In this document: positions 36,045 to 44,917 of the stretch, piece by piece
How the letters are laid out: each line of letters starts with the position of its first letter
Numbering within the stretch: the stretch's first letter is position 1
Assembly: GCF_003711105.1 (NCBI RefSeq)
Contig: NZ_CP023865.1
Span: 3,435,001-3,499,000, forward strand
Source of the DNA: Actinoplanes teichomyceticus ATCC 31121
GTDB lineage: Bacteria; Actinomycetota; Actinomycetes; Mycobacteriales; Micromonosporaceae
Length of the DNA stretch: 64,000 bases
Direction: 5' to 3'
Made by a program: the position numbers and the translations under genes
Notes under the pieces: model-generated
What the model was told of the DNA's origin: nothing
Seen by the model: only the letters and a program-made list of their open reading frames with translations
The model's database searches: none

Positions 36045-37241
36045 TCAAGCGCGGACCGGCCGGCGCCCGAACGCGCGCATCGCCAGCGCGCCCACCAGCG
36101 GACCCGGGACGAGCAGCCAGAATGCCCAGCGCCAGCCGGCGGCCTCGGCGAGCACGGGCACGAGTTGGATGGTGACGACGGTCAGGGCGAAACCGATGGC
36201 CGTCTGCGCGGTGAGCGCGGTGCCGACGTAGCGTTTGTCGGCGACCTCGCTCAGCGCGGTGGAGAAGACGCCGGAGTCGGCGATGACGGCTGCGCCCCAC
36301 ACCACGCCGAGCACCGCGACCGCGCCGGGCGGGGCGGCGAAGAACAGTGGCGAGAGCAGGCAGCAGGCGCCGCTGACAGCCAGGGCGGCGACCGCGGCCG
36401 GCGATCTGCCGAACCGGTCCGCGGCCCATCCGCCGGCCACGCACCCGGCGACGCCGGCGATACCGATGGCCAGGAACGCGAGGAGGCTGACGTCGGCGTC
36501 GTCGCGGCCGGTCCGGGCGGCGGCGCCCGCGATGAGGAAGCTGGGCAGCCAGGTCCAGAGCGCGTACAACTCCCACATGTGCCCGAAATAGCCCAGGTTC
36601 GCCAGCCGCGGCCCGCGCTCGCGGAACATCGTCAGGGCGTACCCGGGATGGTGCCGGGCCGGCGCTCCGTGGGCGAACTGCGGTCCCTCCCGGACCAGCG
36701 TCGCGGCCAGCAGCGCGCCCAGCGCCGCGCATCCGGCGGCGGCGCCCATCACGCCGCGCCACGGCAGTGCGCCCATCCCGCGGATCAGGTGCGGCAGGGC
36801 CGAGCCGAGCGTGAGCGCGCCGATCATGACGCCGAAGGCGAGTCCCCGGCGGGCGGGAGGCGTCCAGGACGCGGTCACCTTCATGCCCACGGGATAGACG
36901 CCGGCGAGGAACACGCCGGTGAGAAAGCGCAGCGGAACGGCGCCGGCCAGCCCGTCGACGACGAGGGCGAACGCGGCGGTGCACGCGGCGGCCAGCGCCG
37001 CGCACACCGCCATCAGCAGGTGCGCCCTGACCCGGTCGGCCAGGTTCAGCGCGGTCGAGGTGACCGCCCCGGCCACGAACCCCAGCTGAACGGAGGCGGT
37101 CAGCCAGACCGAGGCGGCCGCGCTGATGTGCCACGCCTCGCGCAGCGCCGGCACCACGGCGGAGGCCGAGAACCACACCGCCAGGCCGAGCACCTGTCCG
37201 GCGGCGATCAGCGCGCGCTGCACGCCGGGCCGAAGCAGCAT
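36045..37241 (-). CDS. MFS transporter
   Basis: The product has 398 aa from ATG 37241, with AGGAG 8 nt upstream; the longer open frame is not used. It shows about 12 hydrophobic segments, an MFS-like GLAFGVMIGALTLGSALPH in the first half, and AADRFGRSPAA between helices 6 and 9. The shape fits CynX/NimT-type or drug/metabolite MFS carriers. The substrate is unknown. It is convergent with the kinase gene. Confidence 0.85.
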   Translation of the reverse strand: MLLRPGVQRALIAAGQVLGLAVWFSASAVVPALREAWHISAAASVWLTASVQLGFVAGAVTSTALNLADRVRAHLLMAVCAALAAACTAAFALVVDGLAGAVPLRFLTGVFLAGVYPVGMKVTASWTPPARRGLAFGVMIGALTLGSALPHLIRGMGALPWRGVMGAAAGCAALGALLAATLVREGPQFAHGAPARHHPGYALTMFRERGPRLANLGYFGHMWELYALWTWLPSFLIAGAAARTGRDDADVSLLAFLAIGIAGVAGCVAGGWAADRFGRSPAAVAALAVSGACCLLSPLFFAAPPGAVAVLGVVWGAAVIADSGVFSTALSEVADKRYVGTALTAQTAIGFALTVVTIQLVPVLAEAAGWRWAFWLLVPGPLVGALAMRAFGRRPVRA

Positions 37242-37450
37242 GGCGTGCTCCTGGAGATGAGACGGTGCGATGGCTCCGCGCCGTGTGTGCGGGCCGGGAC
37301 GGGCGGGTGCGGTGCATTCTGCCGCACCACCGCGGGAGCCCGGCGCGCGGGCACGCAGGCCACCGCCGCCGCGGCGTGCCCGCCCCGCCTCGGCGGGCAG
37401 AGCCCGGCGCGGGTGACGGGCCACCCGGGCCGGCGCGCTCACGACCGTGA

Positions 37451-37502
37451 TTGACAAACATCTCTTGACAGAAATCCACGGGAAACCACCATGATGTAAC
37501 AT
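37451..37502 (+). promoter_or_regulatory. Putative promoter of the GH43 gene
   Basis: Two TTGACA hexamers (37451-37456 and 37465-37470) precede A/T-rich -10 candidates CATGAT (37490-37495, 19 nt from the second) and TAACAT (37497-37502). It is an unusually clear sigma-70-like element in this GC-rich DNA. A GTGGAGAG RBS lies just before ATG 37525. Confidence 0.5.
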
Positions 37503-37524
37503 CCCCCGACTCAGTGGAGAGCCC

Positions 37525-38907
37525 ATGACACAGTCCCGTTCCGGACGCGGCGCCCTGCGCCTGGCGGCGGCCGTCACCGCCACCCTGGCCCTGGCCGCCG
37601 GCCTGCTCACCGCCACGGTCACGCCGGCGGCCGCCGTCGCGGCCGGGCCGGTCATCGATCAGAACTTCGCCGACCCGGACGTCATGAAGGTCGGACGTAC
37701 CTATTACGCCTACGCCACCAACAGCGACGGCCGGCACATCAGGTGGGCCACCTCCACCGACCTGGTCACCTGGTCGGTGCAGGACAGCGACGCGCTGCCG
37801 ACGCTGGGCGCCTGGGCCGACCCGGACTGGTCGTTCCCGCCCGGCGGGTCCGGTGACCACGGCGTCTGGGCGCCGGAGGTGTTCGCCACCGGGCCGAGGA
37901 GCTACGTCATGTGGTACACCGCGCACGACCGCGCCTCCGGCAAGCAGTGCATCGGCGCGGCCACCGCCACCGCGCCCGGCGGCCCGTTCGTGCCCCGGGA
38001 CACCAGCCTGGTGTGCACCCCGGAGACGGGCGGCGCGATCGACGCCTCCTCGTTCACCGAGAACGGGCGGCGGTACATGCTGTGGAAGAACGACGGCAAC
38101 TGCTGCGCGCAGGACACCTGGCTGCACCTGCAGCAGGTCAGCGCGGACGGGCTGCGCCGGACCGGCGCCGAGACCGAACTGATCAAGCAGAACAAGCCGT
38201 TCGAGGGCACCCTCGTCGAGGCGCCGACGCTGTGGAAGCACGGCAGCACGTACGTGCTGTTCTACTCCGCCAACTTCTTCGGCAACGGCAGCTACCTCAG
38301 CGGCTACGCCACGTCGACGAGCCTGCGCGGGCCGTACACCAAGGCGAACGCGCCGCTGATGACCACCGACGCGTTCGCCGGCTCGGTCCGCGGCCCCGGC
38401 GGCCAGGACGTCGTGGTCGGGCCGGACGGCACGGACCGGATCGTCTTCCACGGCTGGAATCCCGGCTTCACCTACCGGGCGATGTACTCGCAGCGGCTCG
38501 ACTGGCAGGGCAGTCGCCCCATCGTGGCGGGCGCCAAAGTCCGGTACGAGGCCGAGGACGCCACCTTCACCCGCGCCAACGCCCGGTACGCCGCCGGTGG
38601 CGCCAGTAACGGCGTCGTCGTCGGCGGGATCGACTTCGACGACAGCCGGGTCACCTTCACCGTCTACGTGCCGCGGGCCGGCAGCTACCGGCTGTACACC
38701 CGCTACGCCAACGGATCCGACGCCGGCGCCGCCAGCCACACCCTGTCGGTCAACGGCGCCGCCGCCGGCACCGTGGACTATCCCGTCACCGGCTGGGACA
38801 ACTGGCAGGTCAGCGAACGTACCGTGACTCTGCGGGCGGGGAACAACACCATTTCGTACGGCAAGGGCGCGAACTTCGCCGAGCTCGACGCGATCGACAT
38901 CGCGTGA
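37525..38907 (+). CDS. Secreted GH43-like glycoside hydrolase with C-terminal CBM
   Basis: The product has 460 aa with a Sec signal peptide (cleavage likely after PAAAVA, about residue 40). The five-bladed GH43 domain (about 45-325) shows FADPDVMKVG (catalytic base region), HGVWAPEVF, GAIDASSF (pKa modulator) and LVEAPTLWKH (general acid). A CBM6/35-like beta-sandwich follows (about 333-460: YEAEDA, ARYAAGGASNGVVVGG, LDAIDIA). It probably cleaves arabinan, xylan or similar plant polymers outside the cell. Confidence 0.9.
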   Translation: MTQSRSGRGALRLAAAVTATLALAAGLLTATVTPAAAVAAGPVIDQNFADPDVMKVGRTYYAYATNSDGRHIRWATSTDLVTWSVQDSDALPTLGAWADPDWSFPPGGSGDHGVWAPEVFATGPRSYVMWYTAHDRASGKQCIGAATATAPGGPFVPRDTSLVCTPETGGAIDASSFTENGRRYMLWKNDGNCCAQDTWLHLQQVSADGLRRTGAETELIKQNKPFEGTLVEAPTLWKHGSTYVLFYSANFFGNGSYLSGYATSTSLRGPYTKANAPLMTTDAFAGSVRGPGGQDVVVGPDGTDRIVFHGWNPGFTYRAMYSQRLDWQGSRPIVAGAKVRYEAEDATFTRANARYAAGGASNGVVVGGIDFDDSRVTFTVYVPRAGSYRLYTRYANGSDAGAASHTLSVNGAAAGTVDYPVTGWDNWQVSERTVTLRAGNNTISYGKGANFAELDAIDIA

Positions 38908-38925
38908 CCGGCCACCCGTGATCGC

Positions 38926-38962
38926 CCACGGGCCGTCCCGCCGCCGGTGGGACGGCCCGTGG
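38926..38962. terminator. Hairpin downstream of GH43 gene
   Basis: A perfect 14-bp inverted repeat, CCACGGGCCGTCCC with GGGACGGCCCGTGG (9-nt loop), begins 19 nt after the stop codon. Confidence 0.65.
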
Positions 38963-39074
38963 CCGCGGCCGTCGTCGCCGAACAGGTGGTGACGACTGCG
39001 GTCAGCGTGCAGACGAGGATCGCGGCAGGAGAGGCGTTGCCGCTGATCACGGGGAAGGCCGCTACGTTGGGCGC

Positions 39075-39599
39075 GTGGACGAAGAAGCGGGCTACGACTA
39101 CACGCTCAAGTCAGCGGATGCCGGCCGCATGGGGAAGGCGGCCGAGCACCTGGTCGCCGCCTTCTGCATCCTCGCGACACGCGGAGCTCTCAATGTCTCT
39201 ACCTCGCTCGTCGATGACGAGGGTGTCGACCTCGTGTTCCACCGGCGCGGCTCCACCGGAACGCTCGCCGTTCAGGTCAAAGCGCGTATGTCCGACAGCA
39301 AGCGGATCCGATCCGAAGGCTTCGTCGCCTTCGTCCGGTCACAGACCTTCGTCCCGCGAGATAACCTGGACATGCTGTTCGTGGCGATCGATGTGATCCA
39401 CGGCATCGTGATGAAGGCCTGGCTCGTTCCCAGCAAGGTCTATGCGGGCACCCTCGGCAACCCGAACAGCAAGGGCCGGTACCGCTTCAGCGCATCGATG
39501 AAGGACGGGTCCAACGATCGGTGGAAGCCGTACCGCCTGGAAGCACATGAACTGCCTCAGGCGGTGCTGCAACGGCTGGAGCGGCTGGAGGGCGGATAG
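39075..39599 (+). CDS. DUF4365-like putative nuclease-fold protein
   Basis: The product has 174 aa from GTG 39075. The core DDEGVDLVFHRRG...LAVQVKAR resembles a PD-(D/E)XK pattern (D...QxK), as in DUF4365 proteins. There is no signal or membrane segment. Base composition is lower in GC than the flanking genes, which suggests recent acquisition. Such orphan genes often belong to defence or mobile contexts. No partner methylase or helicase is present. Confidence 0.55.
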   Translation: MDEEAGYDYTLKSADAGRMGKAAEHLVAAFCILATRGALNVSTSLVDDEGVDLVFHRRGSTGTLAVQVKARMSDSKRIRSEGFVAFVRSQTFVPRDNLDMLFVAIDVIHGIVMKAWLVPSKVYAGTLGNPNSKGRYRFSASMKDGSNDRWKPYRLEAHELPQAVLQRLERLEGG

Positions 39600-39758
39600 A
39601 TCTGTGCTGAAGCGCCGAGGATTCCGCGCCGATCACCCGCGAATCGCGGCTTTTTGTTTCATTGCTCCAGGGCGTGTATCGAAGTCGGTGGCGGTACCCC
39701 CAAGGACGGCGGCGCGCGTCGTGATCGATGAACCGCGAAGCCGTAGGATCGCTTTCCC

Positions 39759-40490
39759 GTGGACTTGAGTCTCGACCTGATCACCGTTCCGGCGGGCGAG
39801 GTCACCCTCACCGATCGCCGCACCGAGCGCCGCTGGACCGTGCCGGTCGCGGCTTTCCGGCTCGCCTCAACACCCGTCACCCGATCCGCTTACGCCAGGG
39901 CGGGCGGCGATTCGAGCGGCGCGAACCTGCCGGCGGAAAGCATCTCCTGGTGGGACGCGATTCGCTTCTGCAACGCTCTCTCCTCGCTCCACGGCCTCAC
40001 TCCCGCCTACCGCGTGCACGCCGCCGGTCCCGATTCGCCGCCGTCCCCGGCGGGATTGGTGGTCCGCAACGCCCCGCTCCCGTCGGACCGGCAGGTCGCG
40101 GATCCCGGCATCACCTGGGACCGTGACGCGGACGGCTACCGGCTGCCGACCGAGGCGGAGTGGGAGCATGCTTGCCGCGCAGGATCCTCCGGCCCTCGAT
40201 ACGGCCCGCTGGACGAGATCGCCTGGTATCGCGGCAACTCCGGCGAACGGGCCCACGCCGTCGGCGGCCGAGCGCCGAACGACTGGGGCCTGTTCGACAT
40301 GCTCGGCAACGTGTGGGAATGGTGTTGGGACCTCTACGACGCCGAGGTCTACGGCCCTTACCGGGTGCTGCGCGGCGGCGGCTGGTTCGACGAGAAATGG
40401 AGTTGCCGCGCCTCGGTCCGGCGCCGCAGCCATCCCACCCTCAGCCTCGACGACGTCGGCTTCCGCCTGGCCCGCAACCACCCCGCTTGA
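39759..40490 (+). CDS. SUMF1/FGE-sulfatase-like protein
   Basis: The product has 243 aa from GTG 39759. The fold signatures are RLPTEAEWEHACRAG (about 130), DMLGNVWEWCWD (about 182), VLRGGGWF and GFRLARN. In formylglycine-generating enzymes two cysteines bracket the segment after RGGS. Here only one remains (WSCRAS), so true sulfatase activation is unlikely, and no sulfatase is nearby. It may be an EgtB/PvdO-type or binding-only relative. Confidence 0.8.
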   Translation: MDLSLDLITVPAGEVTLTDRRTERRWTVPVAAFRLASTPVTRSAYARAGGDSSGANLPAESISWWDAIRFCNALSSLHGLTPAYRVHAAGPDSPPSPAGLVVRNAPLPSDRQVADPGITWDRDADGYRLPTEAEWEHACRAGSSGPRYGPLDEIAWYRGNSGERAHAVGGRAPNDWGLFDMLGNVWEWCWDLYDAEVYGPYRVLRGGGWFDEKWSCRASVRRRSHPTLSLDDVGFRLARNHPA

Positions 40491-41083
40491 GACCGGCGGC
40501 CTCGGGCGAAGCGACGGCTCAGGGCTTCCACCGCCGCCCGTGGACAAGCCGCGGCCCACCGAACGTTTTCGGCGCTTCCCGGCGAAACGCGGTGACTACC
40601 CGCGAAGCCTTCCCCGCGGCACCGGTCAGCCGGCCGCCGATACTCACCACGCACGCAACGATCTTTCGATCCGAGCCCCGGTACCGTCCTGCCCCACCGC
40701 GAGAACCGAACGTCACACGTCCTCGCGGGCCCGTACCGATCCGGGATCTCATGCCACTTCGGACCGGTGTCGATCCGCCCCGGATCCCGTTGATCACCTG
40801 CCGCTGATCACGCCACTGGCCACCTCGCCGAACGTTCCAGCACGCCCGGATAAACAGCCCTCTCCAACACTCACGTAGGCGCGTCCGATATTTCGGCCAG
40901 GGATACCGAGCTTTCATGGGCGGGACACTTGCCATTCAATACGAGTAGCGAATCAATTGCACTGTACGTCGCTGTTGATTCAGCCGCGGTGCAGGAGAAT
41001 GTTGGCTTCGTCGTCGTGCTGGCTGGGCCCGATGTGATCGTTTACGCTACGGCTGTTCAGGTCTACGCGAAGGGTCGATATCG
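40491..41083. other. 593-bp stretch without a supported gene
   Basis: No frame here has convincing codon bias. The part from about 40,900 to 41,085 is notably A/T-richer and includes a weak 60-codon frame (40929-41111) that I do not trust. It may hold a promoter for the next small membrane protein. Confidence 0.5.
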
Positions 41084-41473
41084 GTGTCGCAGTCGAGCGC
41101 AGGACGGTTGAAACGGCTCGCGATTCCGATCGGCATGGGTGTCATCGGGGTGCTCGGGTGCATGGGCGGCTTCTTCTGGCTGATCGACACCATGATAGGC
41201 GTCGATCACCTCAGCGATGAGCAGATCCGCAACGGCCGCGCCTGCACCGCGGCCGTGTCATCGGTCCAGGACACCGGATCGGTCGTCAACGATGACACGG
41301 TCTACGAGTTCGAGCTCCGGGTGCAGCCGTCGGACGGCGCCGGGTACGAAGCCACGATCCGCGATTCGCTGAACTCCGTCGAGGCCGGTCGGGTCGGTGC
41401 CGGCGCCGCTGACTTCCGGTGCGTCATCGATCGGGACGACGCTACCCGCGTCGAGGTCTTCTGGTCCGACTGA
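41084..41473 (+). CDS. Small single-pass membrane protein of unknown function
   Basis: The product has 129 aa from GTG 41084. One hydrophobic helix (about 12-34, IPIGMGVIGVLGCMGGFFWL) is followed by an acidic extracytoplasmic domain (about 40-129) with two cysteines (CTAAV, FRCVIDRDD). I do not recognise the family. The pattern resembles small actinobacterial DUF3592-like anchored proteins. Confidence 0.5.
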   Translation: MSQSSAGRLKRLAIPIGMGVIGVLGCMGGFFWLIDTMIGVDHLSDEQIRNGRACTAAVSSVQDTGSVVNDDTVYEFELRVQPSDGAGYEATIRDSLNSVEAGRVGAGAADFRCVIDRDDATRVEVFWSD

Positions 41474-41583
41474 CCGACCCCCCCCGTGCCATCCCGTCGG
41501 CCGACATATAGCGCTCAGCGGGCGCACCCGGCACAGGCGGATGGGAAAGGCCGTCACCAGCGCGTCGCTGACGACCGTAAGGT

Positions 41584-41739
41584 GTGCGCCGGTTCGAGCC
41601 GCTCGGGCTGGCTTGGACTCTGCTCCATCTGATCGAGACGGCGCCCGCGCCCATACCGCTGACTGAGCCGGCCGCTGACGCCGACCCACGGATCCGGCGC
41701 CTGTGGCTTCGCCAGCAGAACGCCTTGGCCGACTCCTGA
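41584..41739 (+). CDS. Possible 51-aa orphan peptide or gene remnant
   Basis: The frame from GTG 41584 to TGA 41739 has good high-GC codon bias and reads VRRFEPLGLAWTLLHLIE... to a charged C-terminus. A stop lies directly upstream and there is no clear RBS. It may be the tail of a decayed gene. The rest of the interval 41474-41968 shows nothing I can support. Confidence 0.3.
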   Translation: MRRFEPLGLAWTLLHLIETAPAPIPLTEPAADADPRIRRLWLRQQNALADS

Positions 41740-41968
41740 CCTCGCCGAGCTGGGATCCGCACATCAGCACGAGCGTTCCGGGCCGGCGCGGACCGCACCG
41801 AGCGTAACGGCCTTGCGGGCGTCTCGCGCGACCAGCGACAGATGGGTGCGGGTCGGTGGGCCCCGGCTATGCGCAGGCACGTGGAATGTTTCGCGGCAGG
41901 CTGAGATCCGCCTGCGCCGGGGTCGAGTTCCGCCGCGTCCGCTCCCGCGCATACCGGAGAATCGTTCC

Positions 41969-42571
41969 ATGGCCGCGAGCGTGGAACAGTCCTGGGCACG
42001 CATCCTGCGGTGGCTGTCGGTGAACGTGACCTGGGCGGTACCGGCTGTCGCCCCGCCGGCGAGTCCGCAGGCCGTCGCGGACGCCGAACGCGAGATCGGG
42101 GCGCGCCTGCCCGATGATCTGAAGCAGTGGTGGTTGCTGGCGGACGGCATGACGGACATGGTCTTGTGCCTTCCGCCGGAGTGTCAGCCGCTGTCGGTCG
42201 CCGACAGCCTGGAGGACCGGCGTATGCATCTTCACGACTGGCGGGCCCTGGGGAAGCCCACCAGTTCCGCGGGTGTGGCCGGTGAGCCGTCATTGCCTTT
42301 CCTCGACCTGTTCCTGCCCATCGGCACCGACGGGTGCGGCGGTTACCTCTACGTCGACCTGCGAGACGGTGACCTACGGGGCAGTGTCGGCTGGTGCAAC
42401 GGTGAGGAGGCCCATGACGGAGCGGAGTGGGACAGCACCGCCCATCTGCTCGCGGCGACAGCCGAGGCGATGACCGCCGGGGTGCCCTGCAAAGGACCGT
42501 ACGGCGATGTGGTGCCCGAGCCGGATCCCGCGTCGTTCGTGATGTGGCGCCGCGTCGGGGAAGCGGGCTGA
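41969..42571 (+). CDS. SMI1/KNR4-family protein
   Basis: The product has 200 aa from ATG 41969, with GGAGA about 8 nt upstream. It begins with a helix ending ARLPDDLKQWWLLADGM, the SMI1/KNR4 entry motif. A PFLDLFLPIGTDGCGGYLYVDLRDG block follows in mid-protein. SMI1-like proteins act as immunity proteins in polymorphic toxin systems or as general binding modules. No toxin gene is recognisable beside it. Confidence 0.75.
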   Translation: MAASVEQSWARILRWLSVNVTWAVPAVAPPASPQAVADAEREIGARLPDDLKQWWLLADGMTDMVLCLPPECQPLSVADSLEDRRMHLHDWRALGKPTSSAGVAGEPSLPFLDLFLPIGTDGCGGYLYVDLRDGDLRGSVGWCNGEEAHDGAEWDSTAHLLAATAEAMTAGVPCKGPYGDVVPEPDPASFVMWRRVGEAG

Positions 42572-42681
42572 TCGGCCGGCACCATGTCGTTCCGTGCGCG
42601 CTGATCACTTCCGGCCACCAGCGTACGAGATCTCGGCCGGGTTCAGATCCGCGGGGACCTGCTGTCGTCGACATCCGCGGA

Positions 42682-43170
42682 TCACGGCTTCTTCTGCGCC
42701 TGACTCGCCGGCCTCAGCGGTGCGGTGGAGCCCGTGTCGATGGCCTCGCGTACTTCGTCGAGGGCGTCGCGGATCATGGCGCCGTAGTCGTCGGCGGGAA
42801 GCGCGTCGAGCGCGGCGACCGCCTCGGTGAGGTGGTGGCGAGCCCGCCCGCGGTTGCCGGCGCGCCGGTGGACGTCGGCCAGGTTGAGGTGTAACGAGGG
42901 CAGGAATGCCCTGGCCTGCCACGTGGCGTCGTATTCGCGGGCGCGCTCGTCGGTGAGGCCGGGAAATTCCCGCAGCGCCAGCTCGTCCCACCGCAGTTCG
43001 TCCTCCACCGAGCCCTGCAGGTCAGCGAGATAGTGCGCGATGGTGCACCGGTGCAGGGCGTCGTCGGCGGTCTCCCACAGGCGCTCCAGCGTCGCGCGGG
43101 CTCCAGCCCGATCACCGCCCAGGTTCATCTCCTGCGCCCTGCGGATCTCTTCCATCACGGCGTCGGTCAC
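42682..43170 (-). CDS. TPR-like helical protein
   Basis: The product has 162 aa from GTG 43170, with AGGAGGAG 4 nt upstream. It consists of paired amphipathic helices (EEIRRAQEMNLGGDRAGARATLERLWE; LPSLHLNLADVHRRAGNRGRARHHLTEA) that look like two or three degenerate tetratricopeptide repeats. It is probably a cytosolic scaffold. No function is assigned. Confidence 0.6.
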   Translation of the reverse strand: MTDAVMEEIRRAQEMNLGGDRAGARATLERLWETADDALHRCTIAHYLADLQGSVEDELRWDELALREFPGLTDERAREYDATWQARAFLPSLHLNLADVHRRAGNRGRARHHLTEAVAALDALPADDYGAMIRDALDEVREAIDTGSTAPLRPASQAQKKP

Positions 43171-43351
43171 CGCTCCTCCTCCGAGTCCATTGGCACGCGA
43201 GCTCCGATGTGCTCGAAGGTGACCCTGAACGCTCAACCAGGTCGAGGGTCAACGGCGCGAACGCAAGAAGGGGCAGCAGGTGTCACGGGCGGTGCGGCGA
43301 GCAGCGGTGGGAGGATGACGCTTCAGCCGGAGCGGTTGCCGTGGGAGAGGT

Positions 43352-43876
43352 ATGCGATACGTCAAGATCAGCCGAGGGCGCGACGGCAATACGCTGGACG
43401 CGACCGGATACCTGGACGCGCTCGGTGCGTTCGCCGAACGACTGCCACCTGGCGCGCGTGCGTTCGCCACCGATCCGCAGCACTACGACCTCTTCGGCGG
43501 GCGGTGCGTCAAGGACCTCAAGCCCGTGGCACTGACTCTGGGCGATGGCGATGGCGATGGCGATGGACGAGCATGGGCGGAGCTTCGCCTGCAGCACCAC
43601 TGCTGGAAACACGAGGAGGACCTGACGATCCGCTACAGCGGCGTACGCAGCGTCGTAGCGGATCCCGACGGTGCCGAGACGGACGTGCGCAGCCTTCGCG
43701 ACGTGATGCTCGACGAGGTTCTGCCCCACGGGCAGGGGTGCAGCCACGAGATCGCGTTCCTCGCCGGGTCGATGACCATCGTCGCCGACGATCTCGTGGC
43801 CACCTGGGACGCGGCTGACTGCGCCGATCGTCAAGCGCTCTCCCGGGCCGCGGGTCCGCCCTCGGCCGCATCCTGA
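43352..43876 (+). CDS. Hypothetical protein with Gly-Asp repeat
   Basis: The product has 174 aa from ATG 43352, with GGGAGAGG 6 nt upstream. The family is not recognised. A GDGDGDGDG run (about residue 64) comes from a GGCGAT hexanucleotide repeat. The C-terminal half has alternating strands and helices (HEIAFLAGSMTIVADDLVATWD). It may belong with the SMI1/TPR orphan set. Confidence 0.5.
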   Translation: MRYVKISRGRDGNTLDATGYLDALGAFAERLPPGARAFATDPQHYDLFGGRCVKDLKPVALTLGDGDGDGDGRAWAELRLQHHCWKHEEDLTIRYSGVRSVVADPDGAETDVRSLRDVMLDEVLPHGQGCSHEIAFLAGSMTIVADDLVATWDAADCADRQALSRAAGPPSAAS

Positions 43877-44009
43877 TCTGCCGCAGAGCACGCGCGCTCG
43901 GCCGCACCTCGGCCCGCACACGGCCGATTCGTCGCACGCATCGTGGTCGCCCGTGATGGCACTGCGCGCCGGAGGGACGCCGGCTCGGGCCGGACGGTGA
44001 ACGGCAGGC

Positions 44010-44540
44010 TCAGGGCGGGGCCGCGTCGTAAACGAGCTCGTCGGGGGAGCGCCACCGGGCGCCGGCGGCCACCCGGTGGCGGGCGAGCCGACCGCGGTGG
44101 TCCAGGTGGCGGACCGGGAACCCGTGGATCTCGCTGACGAAGTCGGCGATCAGGCGCCGGTGGCAGCGCCACCACAGGGTCTCGCTGCACATCACCGCGG
44201 TGGTGCCCGCCCGGATGTCGGTGAGCAGCTCGTCGACGGCCTCGTGGAACTCGGCCGTGCGCATGTGCGCGGCGTAGGCGCGGAACGCCTCGACCCGCCA
44301 CCAGATGTCCGGTGATTCCGGCGGCAGGCGGCGGCGCCCGCCCAACCGCTGGTCGGCGCGGTAGGCGATGCCGGCTTCCGGCAGCCAGCGGCTCAACGCC
44401 TCGACACCGACATGTGGATGGTGGCGGCTGCCGGGGTAGCGGCGCACGTCCACCACCCGGTCCAGCCCGGCCCCGGTGAACAGCGCCGCCAGCTCGTCCC
44501 GGCCGGCGGTGCCGTGCCCCACAGTGATCAGCTCCAGCAT
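44010..44540 (-). CDS. DUF488-family protein
   Basis: The product has 176 aa from ATG 44540. The N-terminus LITVGHGTAGRDELAALF and VVDVRRYPGSRHHPH, and the later CSETLWWRCHRRLIAD, are the DUF488 signatures (conserved Arg, Cys, His). The family is widespread and uncharacterised; a role in nucleic-acid or redox chemistry is only speculative. Confidence 0.85.
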   Translation of the reverse strand: MLELITVGHGTAGRDELAALFTGAGLDRVVDVRRYPGSRHHPHVGVEALSRWLPEAGIAYRADQRLGGRRRLPPESPDIWWRVEAFRAYAAHMRTAEFHEAVDELLTDIRAGTTAVMCSETLWWRCHRRLIADFVSEIHGFPVRHLDHRGRLARHRVAAGARWRSPDELVYDAAPP

Positions 44541-44917
44541 CCGGGCCGCTCCCGTCGTGGCGTCGCCCCGGCGACCTTGTCGCCGGCGGTCGTCGCTGAT
44601 TCCAGTGGACGACGATGGGGGCCGCCGGGGTACGGCGATTCCCCGTCCACCACGCTGACGGGTGCTCTCGGCGCCGATTGCCGTGCGTGGTCGGCCATCG
44701 ACTGTGCGTTGCGCGGCGAGGTCCCGGGCGACCGGCGATCCGCCCTCCCGGGGTCGTGGCCGCAGTTTCCCCGACTCAACTGTTACGCCCGAGGTTTCCG
44801 CAGGCCAGGCGGCGGTCGCAGGGATGTCCTTGAATGCGTGGGAGCGCTCCCGTAATCTGCCTGCAACGTTCGGCAGCGCGGCCGGCAACGACGTCCGCCC
44901 CGAGGAGGAAGCCGCCC
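44541..44917. other. Intergenic region upstream of RCC1 protein
   Basis: No gene is supported in these 377 bp. It carries the divergent promoters of the DUF488 and RCC1 genes; CGAGGAGG about 10 nt before ATG 44918 is the RBS. Confidence 0.5.

Noticed and set aside
40519..41111. Short frames between the SUMF1-like and membrane protein genes.
   Set aside because: Codon usage is not biased as in real genes here, and frames on both strands are equally open.
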